The position numbers and the translations under genes were made by a program. Shown here one piece after another: positions 38,401 through 49,487 of a stretch of DNA of 64,000 nt. A model generated the notes under the pieces. The model searched no databases. It saw only the letters and a list, made by a program, of their open reading frames with translations, and was not told the DNA's origin. The stretch lies in NCBI GenBank assembly GCA_950295325.1, contig OX485805.1, positions 15,673,501 to 15,737,500 on the forward strand. The letters run 5' to 3'. The stretch's first letter is position 1; each line of letters opens with the position of its first letter. This stretch comes from Polytrichum commune. Taxonomy: Eukaryota; Streptophyta; Polytrichopsida; Polytrichales; Polytrichaceae.

Positions 38401-41400
38401 TTGAAAACTGTGGTTGGAAAAACAGTGTGCCAAAGTTTTTAGTGTAAAATTCACCTCAAAAGTGTGGCGCATGGTATTTAGCGTAATCAGTTTAGACCTC
38501 ACAAGTGATGGGCAATCAATAGGCGCTGAGGTTTAATCCAGATCCAAAAACATAAACCAAGGAAGAAAAAAGATCCCATAACGCATTTATAATGATGAAC
38601 ATTGAAAAATAGAAGATCGGCTCTGTAGTAGGAATATACCTGGTTCTGGACAGCAGTATGGTCACTACAAGATACTTCTTCTTTGTAGAGCTTCTCAGAC
38701 AGCTGTAGGTCAAAACAATGAAATCTGAACAAGGAGTTGAAACATTTCATACATGCTTTAAGAAGGATATCTTATGGGTCATCCGATGCCCATTATAGAT
38801 TTTACGATCATCTAGTGGTCAGGCCAAACGACTTTGTTGACATGTCTATTTCTAATTGGATACGAGGAGGCATTTGATCATCTGTAATCGATGATCTTGC
38901 CATGACTTTACCACTATGTCCGATAATGGAGACATGTCGTCCTGCCATCAGTTGTAGTAAGCACCCAATACTTACCTTGTTGCCACCCCGGCTCGCTAGG
39001 TTGGGCGCTTTTGACAACCTCTGGTAGGACTTCTCACATTCATTACTTAAGGTAGATGAGGCTAATTTGGTTAGATTCTTTAATTGGACACATATTTTTG
39101 GCTCCTAATTGACAGTATAATCGCTTTAATTCGTTGGGTGAGTAATACATGGTGATTTAGTAGCCGCCTTGATGATATTTGGGTGAGTCACTTTTGCAAA
39201 AGTCAAACTACACTCAACATCCTTCATAATTAGGAGTGCTATAGCTATGACATGCTTGATTTTTGTGTCCGAGGTGGGAAAATTAGGAGGTGGCATGTGG
39301 CTGTGAGGTGCCGACCAACTTTGTGTTGTGGGTATTCTAGAATGACGAAACAATTTGACAACATTTTATCTTACATGTGACCATCCTAGAGACATGACAC
39401 AACCAATATTGGCATTGAAACTTGGATTTCAGTGGCAAATGGGCTAGAATGTAGTCCATGTAGAATGGGCTAGTGATGTTGTCCACTTACACAACATTGA
39501 ACGATAAAAGAGTCCCCCTAATAGCACCACATTGAGAAGTAGAGATTCCGGAACCTAGATCAACACCTTCCTTAACTCCGATTTCAATGTTTTCAAATTT
39601 TTGTTCCTGATTCGCAATCGCTAGCTTGCTCAAGCTTCTAATGCTTGAATCCATCGGTTGGATGATTCCACGGAGCTGGAGGTATCCACAGTATCCTCAT
39701 CTACCTTAGTTTAGAGTGATAACAGTTTAGAAATGCTCCAGAATCTCCAGTCAACCATAATGTGGAGGTTTGCAGACAAAAATTACACCAACCTTCACAA
39801 CATGCTTTTCCTCCATAGCCGAGCAGGGTGTTCCATACAGCAACGCAGCAATTACAACAAGCACATTTGCTCTCTGGGACATAAACAAGACAATCCAGAC
39901 AATTATTAGCAGACAGAGCACATGATGGTTTAATCAATCAATATACAACTCATTTCATAGTGTCCACAGCTATGCAGATATATATATATATATATATATA
40001 GCTGCAGGATTTGTTTACTGGTTATACCTTGACACCGATAGACTATGAGAAGAGATCAATAACAAGAACGACGGTTTCAGCAAAAAGAGACCTGAGCTTG
40101 GCTTGTTTTGGTACTCTCAAGGGGTTTCAGTGCAACAGGCAACCATTTCTTCGGGGGCACATGAAATCCAAGAATGTGCACCGTGGAAACAACCAACTTT
40201 GCGACTTTGACATCATCATCACCTACTGCACTGCAGTGACTCGCCAGTTTCTTGTGTCACATTTTCTTCTATCATAATAGCAAAGCATCGATTATTATCA
40301 GTTAGAAATTGTAGCTTTGATAAAGTTCAACCCATTTTGGACAACTATGCTATTCCACAAGATCCGAAACTTATATGTGGAGCTGGGAGGTGCATGGATG
40401 CAATGGTTCGAGGGCTCGCCTACAAAAAGCTGGGATCAGAATGTCAAGGTGATCCTTTGCATGCGCCTCAGCCAACACCTGAATCACCAGCCACCAAGTC
40501 TGGACTCAAAGGTCTGAAATTGCATATTTAAAAGAAAATAACGATTTATAATTTAAAACTTCACTGTTAATTTTCTTAACAAGGGTGCCGGGACTGAAAA
40601 CAGAGAGCGAGGAAGATCTTTAGAGTGCACGCGATGGGACCGAACAATCCCAAGAAGTGTGGCAAGACTCCCAAGCATGATCAACTGAGCCAACATTAGG
40701 CGACTTGACGTTCTAGGAGATATTGGAGTTCGATCGGATGTAGGGTCATCAGTAGCGATTCATCAGAGTTATTAGCTATTCAATGTTCACAAAATATCAA
40801 GGACTTACTAAGATATTGTTAGGTGCTGATGAGGATGTAAGAGCTACCAACCAGAACGGTATGGAGAAGGCGAGCTGCACCCAATCTGGTTGGGGTAGTC
40901 CACTGTTTTAGCTCCTGAAGAGCTGGAGTTAACATTGGTCGCAAGAACGCCTGTAGAATCATTCAAATCGTTTCCTCAGAGAACATCTTTTCCCAAAAAT
41001 AGAGCAACCGTCATGAGCAAGTTGGAGAACAAAACATAAGGAAACACTACAATATAAGGCATTACTCTGCATTTCTCCCTCCATGCAACTTCATATCTTT
41101 CAGAAAATCGTTGCAACCACGAGGTGATAATGGTACAAAGCAGATATAGAAATTCAGTAAACTGTAGCTAGGTTACTATGTGCTCATGTATGGGCTGTCA
41201 ACATGAAGAAGTGGCTTGGTTCACAAGTACTCCCTGATTGGTTCACAAAATGATTGTCCTACTTCCTGGATATTTTTGTCCCAAATTGATTGTCCGGTGT
41301 ATCTATATGGCTAGAAAATTGAGGCTCAAAGTCAAATAATTTCGTGCCAAACTTTTTGTATTAAGAAGCCTTTCGACACCACAACTTTCGGGGGTATTTT

Positions 41401-44400
41401 GGAGTAGTTGTTGTTTTTATTTATTCTAAGAGTCATACTTACAACTACTTGACCAATGGTGAGCGGGCCTTAATCTTGCCAAAGTTAGAAGCACAAACAA
41501 TCGTTTTGGGATGGAGGGAGTACATGTTACTAGTGTGGAGAACTAGCAGTTCCAGTCAGGGTACTACACTAAATATCGTATTTAGTGTCACCAATTCTAT
41601 TTGTCTTGCTCGATACTAACTGTAAACTGCCTATGTAGTGTCACCAACACTAAATGTAAACCTAATATTATTTGTCATTCCTTGTAATTTTTTTGGGGGG
41701 GCATTATAGATTTACAATGTTGCAATTATTCTCACTTACTAAGTGATTTTTAATCCAAATTTCAATCACCCACGTTGATATTTCATCATAGAATTTTCAG
41801 AATGCATAATATATCAAACCTTGCTTCAGTAATTAGCATGGATATTATCCAAATTTCAATCATCCATGACATTACTTGTATACTTATTCATGAGAAGCGT
41901 CATAAGAAAAATTACCATGGTGACATAAAATACCATACGACACTAAATACAATATCTAGTGTACTTCATTTCAAGACCATTCTTATTGTAGAAATGATAG
42001 GATTCCCGTCTACTAAGGGCCACTTCCACCAGAGCTTGAGGACCCGTATCCACTGAAATCTAAAATCTCTCTTGGGTGGAAATTGCCAAGACTGTGCCCA
42101 CTTCGCTTTACACTAGAGCTTGAGGGTCTGAGGGACCACGAAAGTTTGAATGGATGAAAACACCTACACGGATACCTACATGGCATGTAATGAATGATGT
42201 TTCAAAGTCGTATACCCCTTAATTTAGTATGATGTATTGCGTATTGCAATGCTTTACAAAGTGACAAAAGAACCAAGAAACACACATAGTAGACGAATTC
42301 ATTTCGTATCACCTCCCAATCTTAAATATTTCGAGTCCCCCCAAAATCATGAAGTTCCTAGATGTCATTTCCTAGCATGTTGGAAAAGGTCATGAGGAAT
42401 TACACATGTAGCCATCACATTCAACATGATGGAAAAAGTAAGTTAAAAGGGCATAGATTTTGGTTCCTGACAAAGGGCACTAATTGCACTCAAGTTTTCG
42501 TCTCCCAATTATCAGAAATACGTCAACCTATACTATGAAATATGGGTCAGGAGAGAATCTTCCCTTTTGAAAATTTACAATAATTTAAAGACTTAAAAAT
42601 AAATTATAATATTTTTTGTTGTTGTTAAACACTGGATATCAATTTCCAGACCTATGGAAAATAACCCCAATAGTACTACATGTACGTGAAATAGCTTACG
42701 GATATAGTTAACGGAAATAGTTAACGGAAATAGTTAACGGAAATGGTTAACGGAAATAATTAACGGAAATAGTTAACGGGAATAGGTCTGCCTAGTCTAC
42801 ATACCTCAACCATGAGGCGGGAACCTGCTCCCATTCTGCATTTGTAAGGCTCAGGCAACTGCAAAGTCTCCAAGCCTGGCTCCCCAGCATCGGCTCTCTG
42901 GACTTCGTTCTCCTCTTCAGGCCCTCTGGCCTTGTTAGTGTGCAACTCCGAACCTCCAAACTCTTCCTGAGGTTTTTGATGATCGAAGTGCGATGGTGAT
43001 GCTGCCACATCTGCCTTTCCCACTTGCTCATCACCTTCAACTTCCCCGTTATGAGTCAAAGCATGAAGGGCATCTTCTGAGCAATTCACAGGGCACTTCG
43101 TCTCGCTCGCATTGGCTAACAACTCCGTGTCGCATTTAGGGTCTAGCTCATCATTGATATGGTGTAAATCATTCTCTTTGGTTTGTAAGGGTCCTTTTGC
43201 AGATGACATCCCTTGATCTTCCTCTCCAGTGGCTTTTGCAAATTTATCTCCACATTTTTCACATCCTACTAAGATGTCCTGTGGTGATGATGATCCATTA
43301 CGTTTCATCGACTCGTTTGGATGCGGTGGTGGTGTATCTCTTTGCGGCTTATCTGAGAAATGTTCCTCACTAAATACTTGCAAGTCGGTGTCAATTATTG
43401 TTTCCACCGACGCAGTAGCCTCGAGCTTGCCATCCTCCTCCTCTGTTCCGCACAAAACAACCCTCTTCTGATTGTTGTTGTCGTTGCTGTTTTTGTCACC
43501 AGGGGCTCTTTTTGCCAGCCTTGCTTCTTGTGGTGACTTGTAATTTGGACCTGCTGCATTATGCGTTTTCAAAACTGTGTCATAAATGTTTTCTGCTGTC
43601 ACCTCTGATGTTTGGGCATGGCCGCCTTTTCTTGTTTTCTCTGTCTCCTGTTCTTGGGGTAGGGGTACATTGTTCAATACTTTCTCAACAAGCGCCTCAA
43701 CAGCTTCACCTCCAATTTTTGTTGTTTCACATGTGATCTCTTTACATAATGTTTGTTGGGGTGTAACCTCATGTGGTTCTTGAGGTTCTTGTTCGGCCTT
43801 GCGTTCTGCATCCAGCTTACGCATCTCTTCTTCATATTGCTCTTGACATTTTCTATCTTCCTCCATGATTTGTTCGAGTATCTTTGCGTCTTCTTCGACG
43901 GTATTGTACCTTCTGCCGTTTTTCCCCTGTCACATCTAGGCACGTTAAATCTCTCTTCCTTTCTCAGAGCTGTGGGCGTCATGTGGTGGTCACTCTTAAT
44001 TCAACACCTACATTTAAGTGCTAAAATTGCAAGGTTTGTAGTTAAGAATGAACACCAAATAGACATGTGTTACGATGAGAATGGACCATGTACTGTGCTC
44101 AGAATACAGACACCATTTTAGGTTCTACAATGAAACAATTAGGAAGGGCTATTTGATCACTTGAAGAGAAAGAGAGTCTTCACTATGACCTCCTATAACT
44201 CTTGCATCTCGTGAAACTCCGATTCTGAAACTTGAAATGACGGTATTCGTGATTCATTGCAACTGCTAAGCGTATAAAAGTATTCCAGATTTTATCAAAC
44301 GGTCAAAACTGTATGTGAATTTGGAAATGCCCACGATGGGGCCACATACCTTACAACTTGAACTACTGGAACCCTAAAAGTGTGTGTAATGCAGGCAATT

Positions 44401-47211
44401 TCACTATAACATGAAATGCTGTCATTATAGAGAAAGAATTGCATATTATTAAGAATTCGGTTACTGACATACCTGCACAGTTCGGATATCTATATTATCA
44501 ATGTACTTTTTATAGAGGTCGCCGATGCTTTCAAGCCTTCCAAGAGTTGATGTGGCAATGTCTGGGCAATCATCTGTGATGCCCAACAAGAGGAGTGGTA
44601 GGAGTTCGGGAATATGAAACCGTGGCGTTCTCCCTTGAACCACCAATTTTTGGATCTCCTCATCACTCTGATTTCTCTCCTTGTAGTGTAGCCAGTTTGC
44701 AACACTGGCAAAGAAAAGCTGCAACATGAAGCAAGGGCATTATTGCATTTGAAGCAAGGGTATTATTGCGTATGGAGCAAATGGATCACCATAAAGGCTA
44801 AAGTTATGGCAGTTTTGTAATGGAGAGACCATTCTGTACCTCTCTAACACTTGTGGTATGGTCAAATGCCAAGGACTTAGTACCAGGCGCCAGATGTTGA
44901 GCGATCATACTCGCTGTCAAACCACATTGCACCATAGCATCAATGGCTTGCAAGATTGCAATTCTTACCTGCAAACAAGTTTTTCAGATGACACACGAGT
45001 TTCAGACTTGACCTACTTTTGTGTTTCATGGGTGCAATGCTTCGTACAATTGAACAAAAGAAAGAAATCTTCTGGAAGTTTTTTTACAAAGTTTAGGTTG
45101 AATACAAGTGATGTGCTAAAGTGCATTTAGAACAACACATAGTCTATGGATCACCCGAGAATGTGAGTGGTTGAGGCCAGGAACAAGAGCTTTTAGGAAA
45201 ATCCCCGTCTTGTTTCCAAATACATCCGGGTCACGATAGGCCATTGTGACAAGGACGCTACAGGCACTCTTCTGCACTTCGTGGAAATGATCAAATAGAG
45301 TCACAGCCAAAACCTGTATTGATCACAAACAAAATCAGCTAACACATCGACTATGCTAGTAATTATGATTTGATGTAAGGTTCTCATAATGTCCCTCGTC
45401 CTTTTGACATGGTTTTATGTAAAAGACCATATTAACCACAAGAAGATCTGGGAAGCAAGAAGATCCAAACCCTCTGTAGAGGATCAACAATTGCTTGAAG
45501 TGCTTGAAGGGAGCATTCAGGAAGCAACACGTCGATCAATAGTGAAAACAACTGCAAGCGAATTTCTTCAGAGTCTTCTAACACAGGAATCTGTCCTGCA
45601 CCATCATATTCATGTAACACTTATTCAGCAATTACTGTCTGACACGTGAAACCTTTTAAAAGGTCCCTGCAAAAACTTAGTCCTTGTAAATCAGTAGCCT
45701 AGAGACACCCGAGTCTTTTAAACCAACAGACTTCAAAGGTATGGACAGGTTAGTTCATATGCCTAATTCTTTAATCTTCAACAGAGACTTCAAGTAACGT
45801 AGTTTTGAGAGAGTTCAAAGTCCTACAAAAAATTGAAGGAAATGAAGAAAAGGTTCAAGTGCTTATGATGTACCCATTCTTTCGGCCATAGTGTTTACAG
45901 TCTCCTTCAAGGTATGGTCCACCTGCAACTCCACAAAGGACGAACCCAGATTAATGTTTTTATTCACACCTTCAATCACCTGCTATTATGGTTATAACCG
46001 ATCCCTTAAGCATCAGACACTGAAAAATACCTAACGCAATTGCCACTGTTGCATTATACAAAAGATGTCCAAATTAAAATCATTTATATTGCAATAGTGA
46101 ACAAATTCGGACATAGCAATTACAATACATAAATATTTCAGTATGTAGGAAGCATTTGGATTACCTCGGTGATTGCGCAGGCCACATCTCTAATGAGCTG
46201 GATAGCAAGTTCTCTGCATTTTTCGATGCGGTCACTAAGACGCTGAAGGACGAGCTCAAGGATCTTCTCGTCCCATGCTGCCTGCATGTACAACACCCAT
46301 GTAAATTACAAACTTGTGTGTTGTAGTCTTGAGGCAACTTGCATCTCTGTAATGTAGGTATACCCAAAATCAATACATCACCTAAACCCAACACTATGTA
46401 CGACTCTCATAAATTTAAAGCATGCTTTGTCTGACTATGATACATAATGTTGGCTTTTGGTAGACATACCTTAGCTCCCTTCTCTTCATTGTTGGAAGCT
46501 GTTGAACCTATTTCTCTAGCCCTAATAGTTTCTTCAACGTATGAAACAAAAACTTGTGTGATTACTTCAAACTTTTGTATTTAAAATCTCATCTGTGGGC
46601 ATTGTGTACCGAAACCCAACACCATGTACCTGTCTTACATTTGACTGCCTGAACTGTATGACTGATACTTCGTATATGTACTTGTGTTCAATGGCGGAAG
46701 CTGGTAAACCTATTTTCTAGCAATATAGTTTCTTGTATATAATGCACAATAAAATGCATATGATTCCTTCAAACTTTTGCAATTAGATCTGTCATCTGTG
46801 GGCAAGCTTCTCACCTGTAAAACATCCATGGGTGGCAAAGACCCTGCGCCGTCATCTTTCAGCAAACACACCTGGAGTTTCTGTAATGCTCTTTTGCGAG
46901 TGGGATGGTCTTGGTCTGACAAGCAATTCAGGGTTCTCCGAATCGACTGCACCAAAAGGTAATTTCAACTGAAAATCGGATGACCCATACATGTCTATCA
47001 AATATTAACCTTATGACATTGATGAGAGAGATTCGTGCATTCCATCTCTAGGATGCAGGAATCATTCAGAAAATTGGTTGCAGACATTCAAAAAATCATT
47101 CAAAAAATTGTGCAATTGTGGGTTCGGGTCAATTACCTGGCAAAATGCAGACACCACTTCTTCCTTTGTGACTTCCCTTGGGTACCCTAATTCATCAAGA
47201 ACCTCTGCCAT
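30068..47211 (-). CDS. DNAAF5: Dynein axonemal assembly factor 5 (HEATR2), 23 exons, with a 374-codon extra exon
   Basis: Cytoplasmic HEAT-repeat factor for pre-assembly of axonemal dynein arms. Exons: 47211-47137, 46946-46815, 46281-46165, 45922-45874, 45595-45471, 45313-45155, 44968-44840, 44718-44473, 43926-42805, 40950-40852, 40478-40420, 40230-40092, 39873-39793, 38702-38640, about 37909-37806, 37178-36954, 35790-35701, 35117-35004, 33966-33895, 32754-32607, 31714-31581, 30913-30854 and 30214-30068. About 1,230 residues. Fragments align along human DNAAF5 in order: VRIAILQAIDAM (WKVRVAAIEATGAV), LPLLLLGITDD, ARLLHTVLVLAEAHAKDHLD, GPYLESLLPLFGVCLQSHQD, then the end segment LIIHMDDQHPKIQ. 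Without exon 9 the length is about 860, near the human 855. Intron 11 is GC-AG. The exon 14-15-16 joins are unresolved. The frame is open 16 codons before the chosen ATG, so the start may lie in an unseen upstream exon. Confidence 0.9.
30380..30610. repeat. Dispersed repeat, family C, copy 1
   Basis: It contains GTGGATCTAAGAAAGGACA, ATTGGACTACATGCTCAA, CATTCTAGGCTTAAGTG and GCTCCGAACATTACGAGGAA. Relatives lie at 34133-34370, 35325-35640, 44040-44360, about 50590-50690 and about 51250-51440. No ends or coding region defined. Confidence 0.7.
32067..32515. mobile_element. MITE, family D, copy 1 (left of DNAAF5 exon 20)
   Basis: Ends AAAGTAGAGATACCATAAAC and GGTTTATGAGATTTCTACCT are inverted copies. 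It shares CGTGAAAATAAGGTGATT and GAAGAATGCAAGTTGTTTCA with the second copy at 32803-33236 in the same orientation. A third, partial copy starts at about 50075. Confidence 0.82.
32803..33236. mobile_element. MITE, family D, copy 2 (right of DNAAF5 exon 20)
   Basis: Ends TAAGGTAGAAATACCATAAC and GCTTATGGTATTTCTACCTT, 434 bp apart. It is a direct repeat of 32067-32515, with the 148-bp DNAAF5 exon 20 between them. Confidence 0.85.
33285..33762. mobile_element. MITE with TTTTGTCTAATTA ends
   Basis: ACATTATTTTGTCTAATTAG faces TAATTAGACAAAATAGTGTA over about 29 bp with few mismatches. The interior shares GGCATTCCTTGTAA and ATCCAAATTTCAATC with the element at 41562-41967, so the two are related despite different ends. 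Confidence 0.75.
34133..34370. repeat. Dispersed repeat, family C, copy 2
   Basis: It contains GTGGATCTAAGAATGGACAC, CAAAAAGACACGTGG and GAACTCCGAACATTATGAGG, shared with 30380-30610. Confidence 0.7.
34443..34969. mobile_element. PIF/Harbinger-type MITE, 527 bp, TTA target duplication
   Basis: TGGGGCATTCCCACCTGACT faces GTCAGGTGGGAATGCCCCA, with direct TTA at 34440-34442 and 34970-34972. It lies in DNAAF5 intron 18, 35 bp from exon 18. No coding capacity. Confidence 0.85.
35325..35640. repeat. Dispersed repeat, family C, copy 3, with (GA)n inside
   Basis: It shares ATGGACACCAAAAAGACACA with the other copies and, further on, GTTGGAAGTGCC with the copy at 44040-44360. A (GA) microsatellite occupies 35426-35468. 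Confidence 0.7.
36077..36092. repeat. Poly-G tract
   Basis: An uninterrupted run of G in DNAAF5 intron 16. A similar run occurs near 50687. Confidence 0.8.
37634..37803. mobile_element. Foldback element abutting the DNAAF5 exon 15 donor
   Basis: The core arms AGCCCTACGTATTCTCCGGG and CCGAAGAATACGTAGGGCT are almost perfect complements over about 34 bp. Weaker pairing extends to GGCCACACC and GGTGTGGCC outside. Exon 15 ends at or inside its right edge. Confidence 0.75.
38079..38245. mobile_element. Hairpin MITE, family B, copy 2
   Basis: ATAACATTATTCAGATTCAT faces TTTGAATAATGTTATG. It has the same family and layout as 22065-22223, here in DNAAF5 intron 14. Confidence 0.78.
39979..40000. repeat. 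(TA)n microsatellite
   Basis: Eleven TA units in DNAAF5 intron 12. Confidence 0.95.
40231..40419 (-). other. Putative GC-AG intron (DNAAF5 intron 11)
   Basis: The exon ends TTTTGTAG and the intron begins GCGAGC, ending in CACTGCAG. Frame and length then match human DNAAF5 residue for residue across HLDILIPAFCSAVGDDDVKV. The alternative GT four bases upstream keeps frame but drops three residues. GC donors are a known minor class spliced by the ordinary spliceosome. Confidence 0.6.
41562..41967. mobile_element. MITE with TACACTAAATAT ends
   Basis: GTACTACACTAAATATCGTA faces GACACTAAATACAATATCTA. Its interior is shared with 33285-33762 and its ends with 22369-22887. It lies in DNAAF5 intron 9. 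Confidence 0.72.
42347..42680. repeat. Dispersed repeat, family E, copy 1
   Basis: It shares GATGGAAAAAGTAAGTTAAA, AAGGGCACTAA and GAAAATTTACAATAATTT with 50761-51085 in the same orientation. Both copies are about 330 bp. No ends defined. Confidence 0.8.
42698..42787. repeat. 13-bp minisatellite beside the DNAAF5 exon 9 donor
   Basis: Six to seven tandem copies of ACGGAAATAGTTA with single-base changes start 18 bases inside intron 9 on the minus strand. Confidence 0.92.
42805..43926 (-). other. DNAAF5 exon 9: 374-codon lineage-specific insert
   Basis: It is open throughout in the frame set by both neighbours (acceptor GTGACAG, donor GAG/GTATGT). It begins with a likely coiled coil (LEQIMEEDRKCQEQYEEEMR, then KLDAERKAEQ) and continues as low-complexity sequence rich in E, K, D, N, S and P, with one CxxC (GCEKCGDKF). 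Only its last ~15 residues (EPYKCRMGAGSRLMVE) look like the normal protein, lying in the region of the human PPHERRPVLGCRELV linker. Confidence 0.85.
44040..44360. repeat. Dispersed repeat, family C, copy 4
   Basis: It contains GAATGAACACCAAATAGACA, GAGAATGGACCATGTACTG and GATTCATTGCAACTG, shared with 35325-35640. It lies in DNAAF5 intron 8. Confidence 0.7.
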
Positions 47212-47689
47212 CGCCTCCAGAATAAATGACCTTGACTTCACAGGCAGCCCTTGAAACTTGAATGGCCCACAATCTCAAAACACATTATTCCTTTTTGCAT
47301 GCTCCTGTTCTTCAGATTCATGAAATTTTCTTGTTTGTAAAATGGATTCGAGGACTGTACCAGAAAAGGGCCTTCTCTCTGGTCAACATGCTTTCCGAAA
47401 TGTCATGGATGAGAACTGATGGATGTGAATTAGTAGTAAGGTTGTCATTCTTTTGGGGCTAAAAGTAGTTAAATTTACCCTTAAATTTGTTGTACAACTA
47501 TAAGATTTATTATTATTATCATTATTCTCCATCATCTATATATGTTCTTCATTCTCTAGAGTCTAAAGCATTGAAATATTTGGGTGTATTGGAAATTGCA
47601 ATTGTTGTTGTACTTGCCGTAGTATGCATGCACACTTGAATCAACTAAAGTCTTGCCCACACTTTTGGTGGGCATAGCCAACAAATGGC

Positions 47690-48186
47690 CACGGGTAGAT
47701 CACTTAGTGCATTTTAAAAACAACGTGTAGCATAATATAGAGAGGATTAAAATCATTTGAAATAAAAATTATAAAGGAATTCCAAATAATGAAGGGGCCA
47801 TTAAATGTAGACAATCCCATTATAAGTAAGTTAGATGGACATAAAACGTGGGCCATTATTTTTTTGTAAAATGAATGTAAGGGCCGAAGATAAGGATCCT
47901 AGAAGGTATGCTTAGTATGGTATGTAAATGGGTTTAGGACTCACAGGGATGGATGATAATTGGGATTTCTGTCTGTCCAAAATTACTTAAAAGGAATATA
48001 GAGTACAAAAAATTGCAGTGACTTGGACAATATAAGTAATGGAAGGGTGCAAACAAATGGGCCATTTTTGAAATTTAAGTAATTATAGGGAGGTTTTAAT
48101 TCAACCCTTGAAGGTAAATAGCCCCAAAACAAAAAAATCCCAGCCGCACGTGGTGCACAAAAATGCCTTAGAGTGATCTACCCGTG
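47690..48186. mobile_element. hAT-type MITE, family F, copy 1, 8-bp target duplication
   Basis: Ends CACGGGTAGATCACTTAGTG and GAGTGATCTACCCGTG. The 8-bp direct repeat CAAATGGC flanks both sides. An 8-bp duplication is diagnostic of hAT. It lies about 480 bp upstream of the DNAAF5 start. A full copy in opposite orientation is at 51779-52277. A fragment resembling its left part lies near 19205. Confidence 0.92.
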
Positions 48187-48716
48187 CAAATGGCTCCCAC
48201 TAGTATGGGCACTTCTTCGTTGCTTTTAGTCAATGACTGGATGTAACGTACTTGGGTTCCAAACGTTCGGTGGCTGAAAGGAGATTTGAGTGTAGATCTC
48301 TAAAATGTAATTCATAGACCCACTTCCCTTAGTTCCTAATATCCTCTCAACATTGTGGTAATTATAAAATATCAAAACTTGTTGCTTAGTGCAATGGTAG
48401 TTTAAAACCCAAATTTCTTTCCACATACAAATCTCCAAGCCAACACCTAGAGAGAGAAATGTTTCTATTTAGTGCCAAACAAGTGCCACACTAGCAAGTA
48501 GTGAACAATAATGCATATCAAACACATAGTAGCTCATAACATTGATAAGCCTCATGCTCCCTCATGCTCCTTCAACCTTTCTAAATAAAAGAGATGCCAT
48601 GTTCCAAGGGACCTTCCCATAGTACAAAGACTTAGGCTGTTATCCTTTGAGAATCACAACATGTTTATTCCCGGTCCTTGAGCATATTATTCTCATGTCT
48701 AGGATAAGGAGCATGC

Positions 48717-48869
48717 GTAACATTATTAAGCAATGTGAGTTCGTTCATGTGGGCCCCAAGAATACAACCATGGAATGCCATGCAAATTTAGTTTGAATTT
48801 GCACTAGCTATGGCATTCCATAGTCTCGGGGCCCACACAAACAAACACATACTGCTTAATAATGTTATG
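48717..48869. mobile_element. Small foldback element
   Basis: The left arm has TAACATTATTAAGCAATGTG and GTGGGCCCC. The right arm has GGGGCCCACA and TGCTTAATAATGTTATG. The arms are about 70 bp each with almost no loop. Confidence 0.75.
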
Positions 48870-49249
48870 TGAGGCTTAAGGGCTACTTAGACTAGAAATC
48901 ATGAAGTCGTCCCAAGGCACTGTAAAACATGTGATTGGCTATTGAACTCATCCTGGGACCACTTTGGTTTACACCTAGGAAAAAAAATGTCAGAGTGTTC
49001 ATGGAGTTTGAGGTCCCCAAAAGACATATTTTAAGGCCTACATTATCCACTGGCATGGTCCAACGAGTTTTGTGGTGGAAGAGGCAAAAAAAGGTGCTAT
49101 GGTAGAAAAAGGCAAGGGCCCCTGGCAAAGAATATTTCTATCATAAATTTTCAATAAATTTTTTTGGGGGAAGAGAAGTTGAAAATAAGAGAAGACAAAA
49201 GAATGGTCAAACTTGGGTTTTTTCAAAACTGAATTTTTTGGACATAATA

Positions 49250-49487
49250 TGAACCTTACGGCGGGACACCGGTGTCCCAAATAAATCGGAGTCTTCTTGA
49301 TGATTGGTTTTGTGGTTGTAAGTGATAAAGAAAAGAAACCAACTTCGAACATCAAAGCGTGTACAGGACGTCGAGATAATCTCCACACCGCTTTGATCGT
49401 CTACAATTGACCATTTATTGACGTCTACGTGGGCTTTAAGGTTTCACCGGTGTATTATGAGGCACCAGTGTCCCGCCATAAGGTTCA
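49250..49487. mobile_element. MITE with TA target duplication, 238 bp
   Basis: TGAACCTTACGGCGGGACAC faces GTGTCCCGCCATAAGGTTCA, flanked by TA on both sides. The ends fit a Tc1/mariner-like MITE. No coding region. Confidence 0.78.

Noticed and set aside
41775-42056. Plus-strand 93-codon frame
   Set aside because: Covers the end of a MITE and an A/T-rich DNAAF5 intron; no support.
43229-44121. Plus-strand frames opposite DNAAF5 exon 9
   Set aside because: Shadows of a long exon with E/K/Q-rich codons. No splice or start context of their own.
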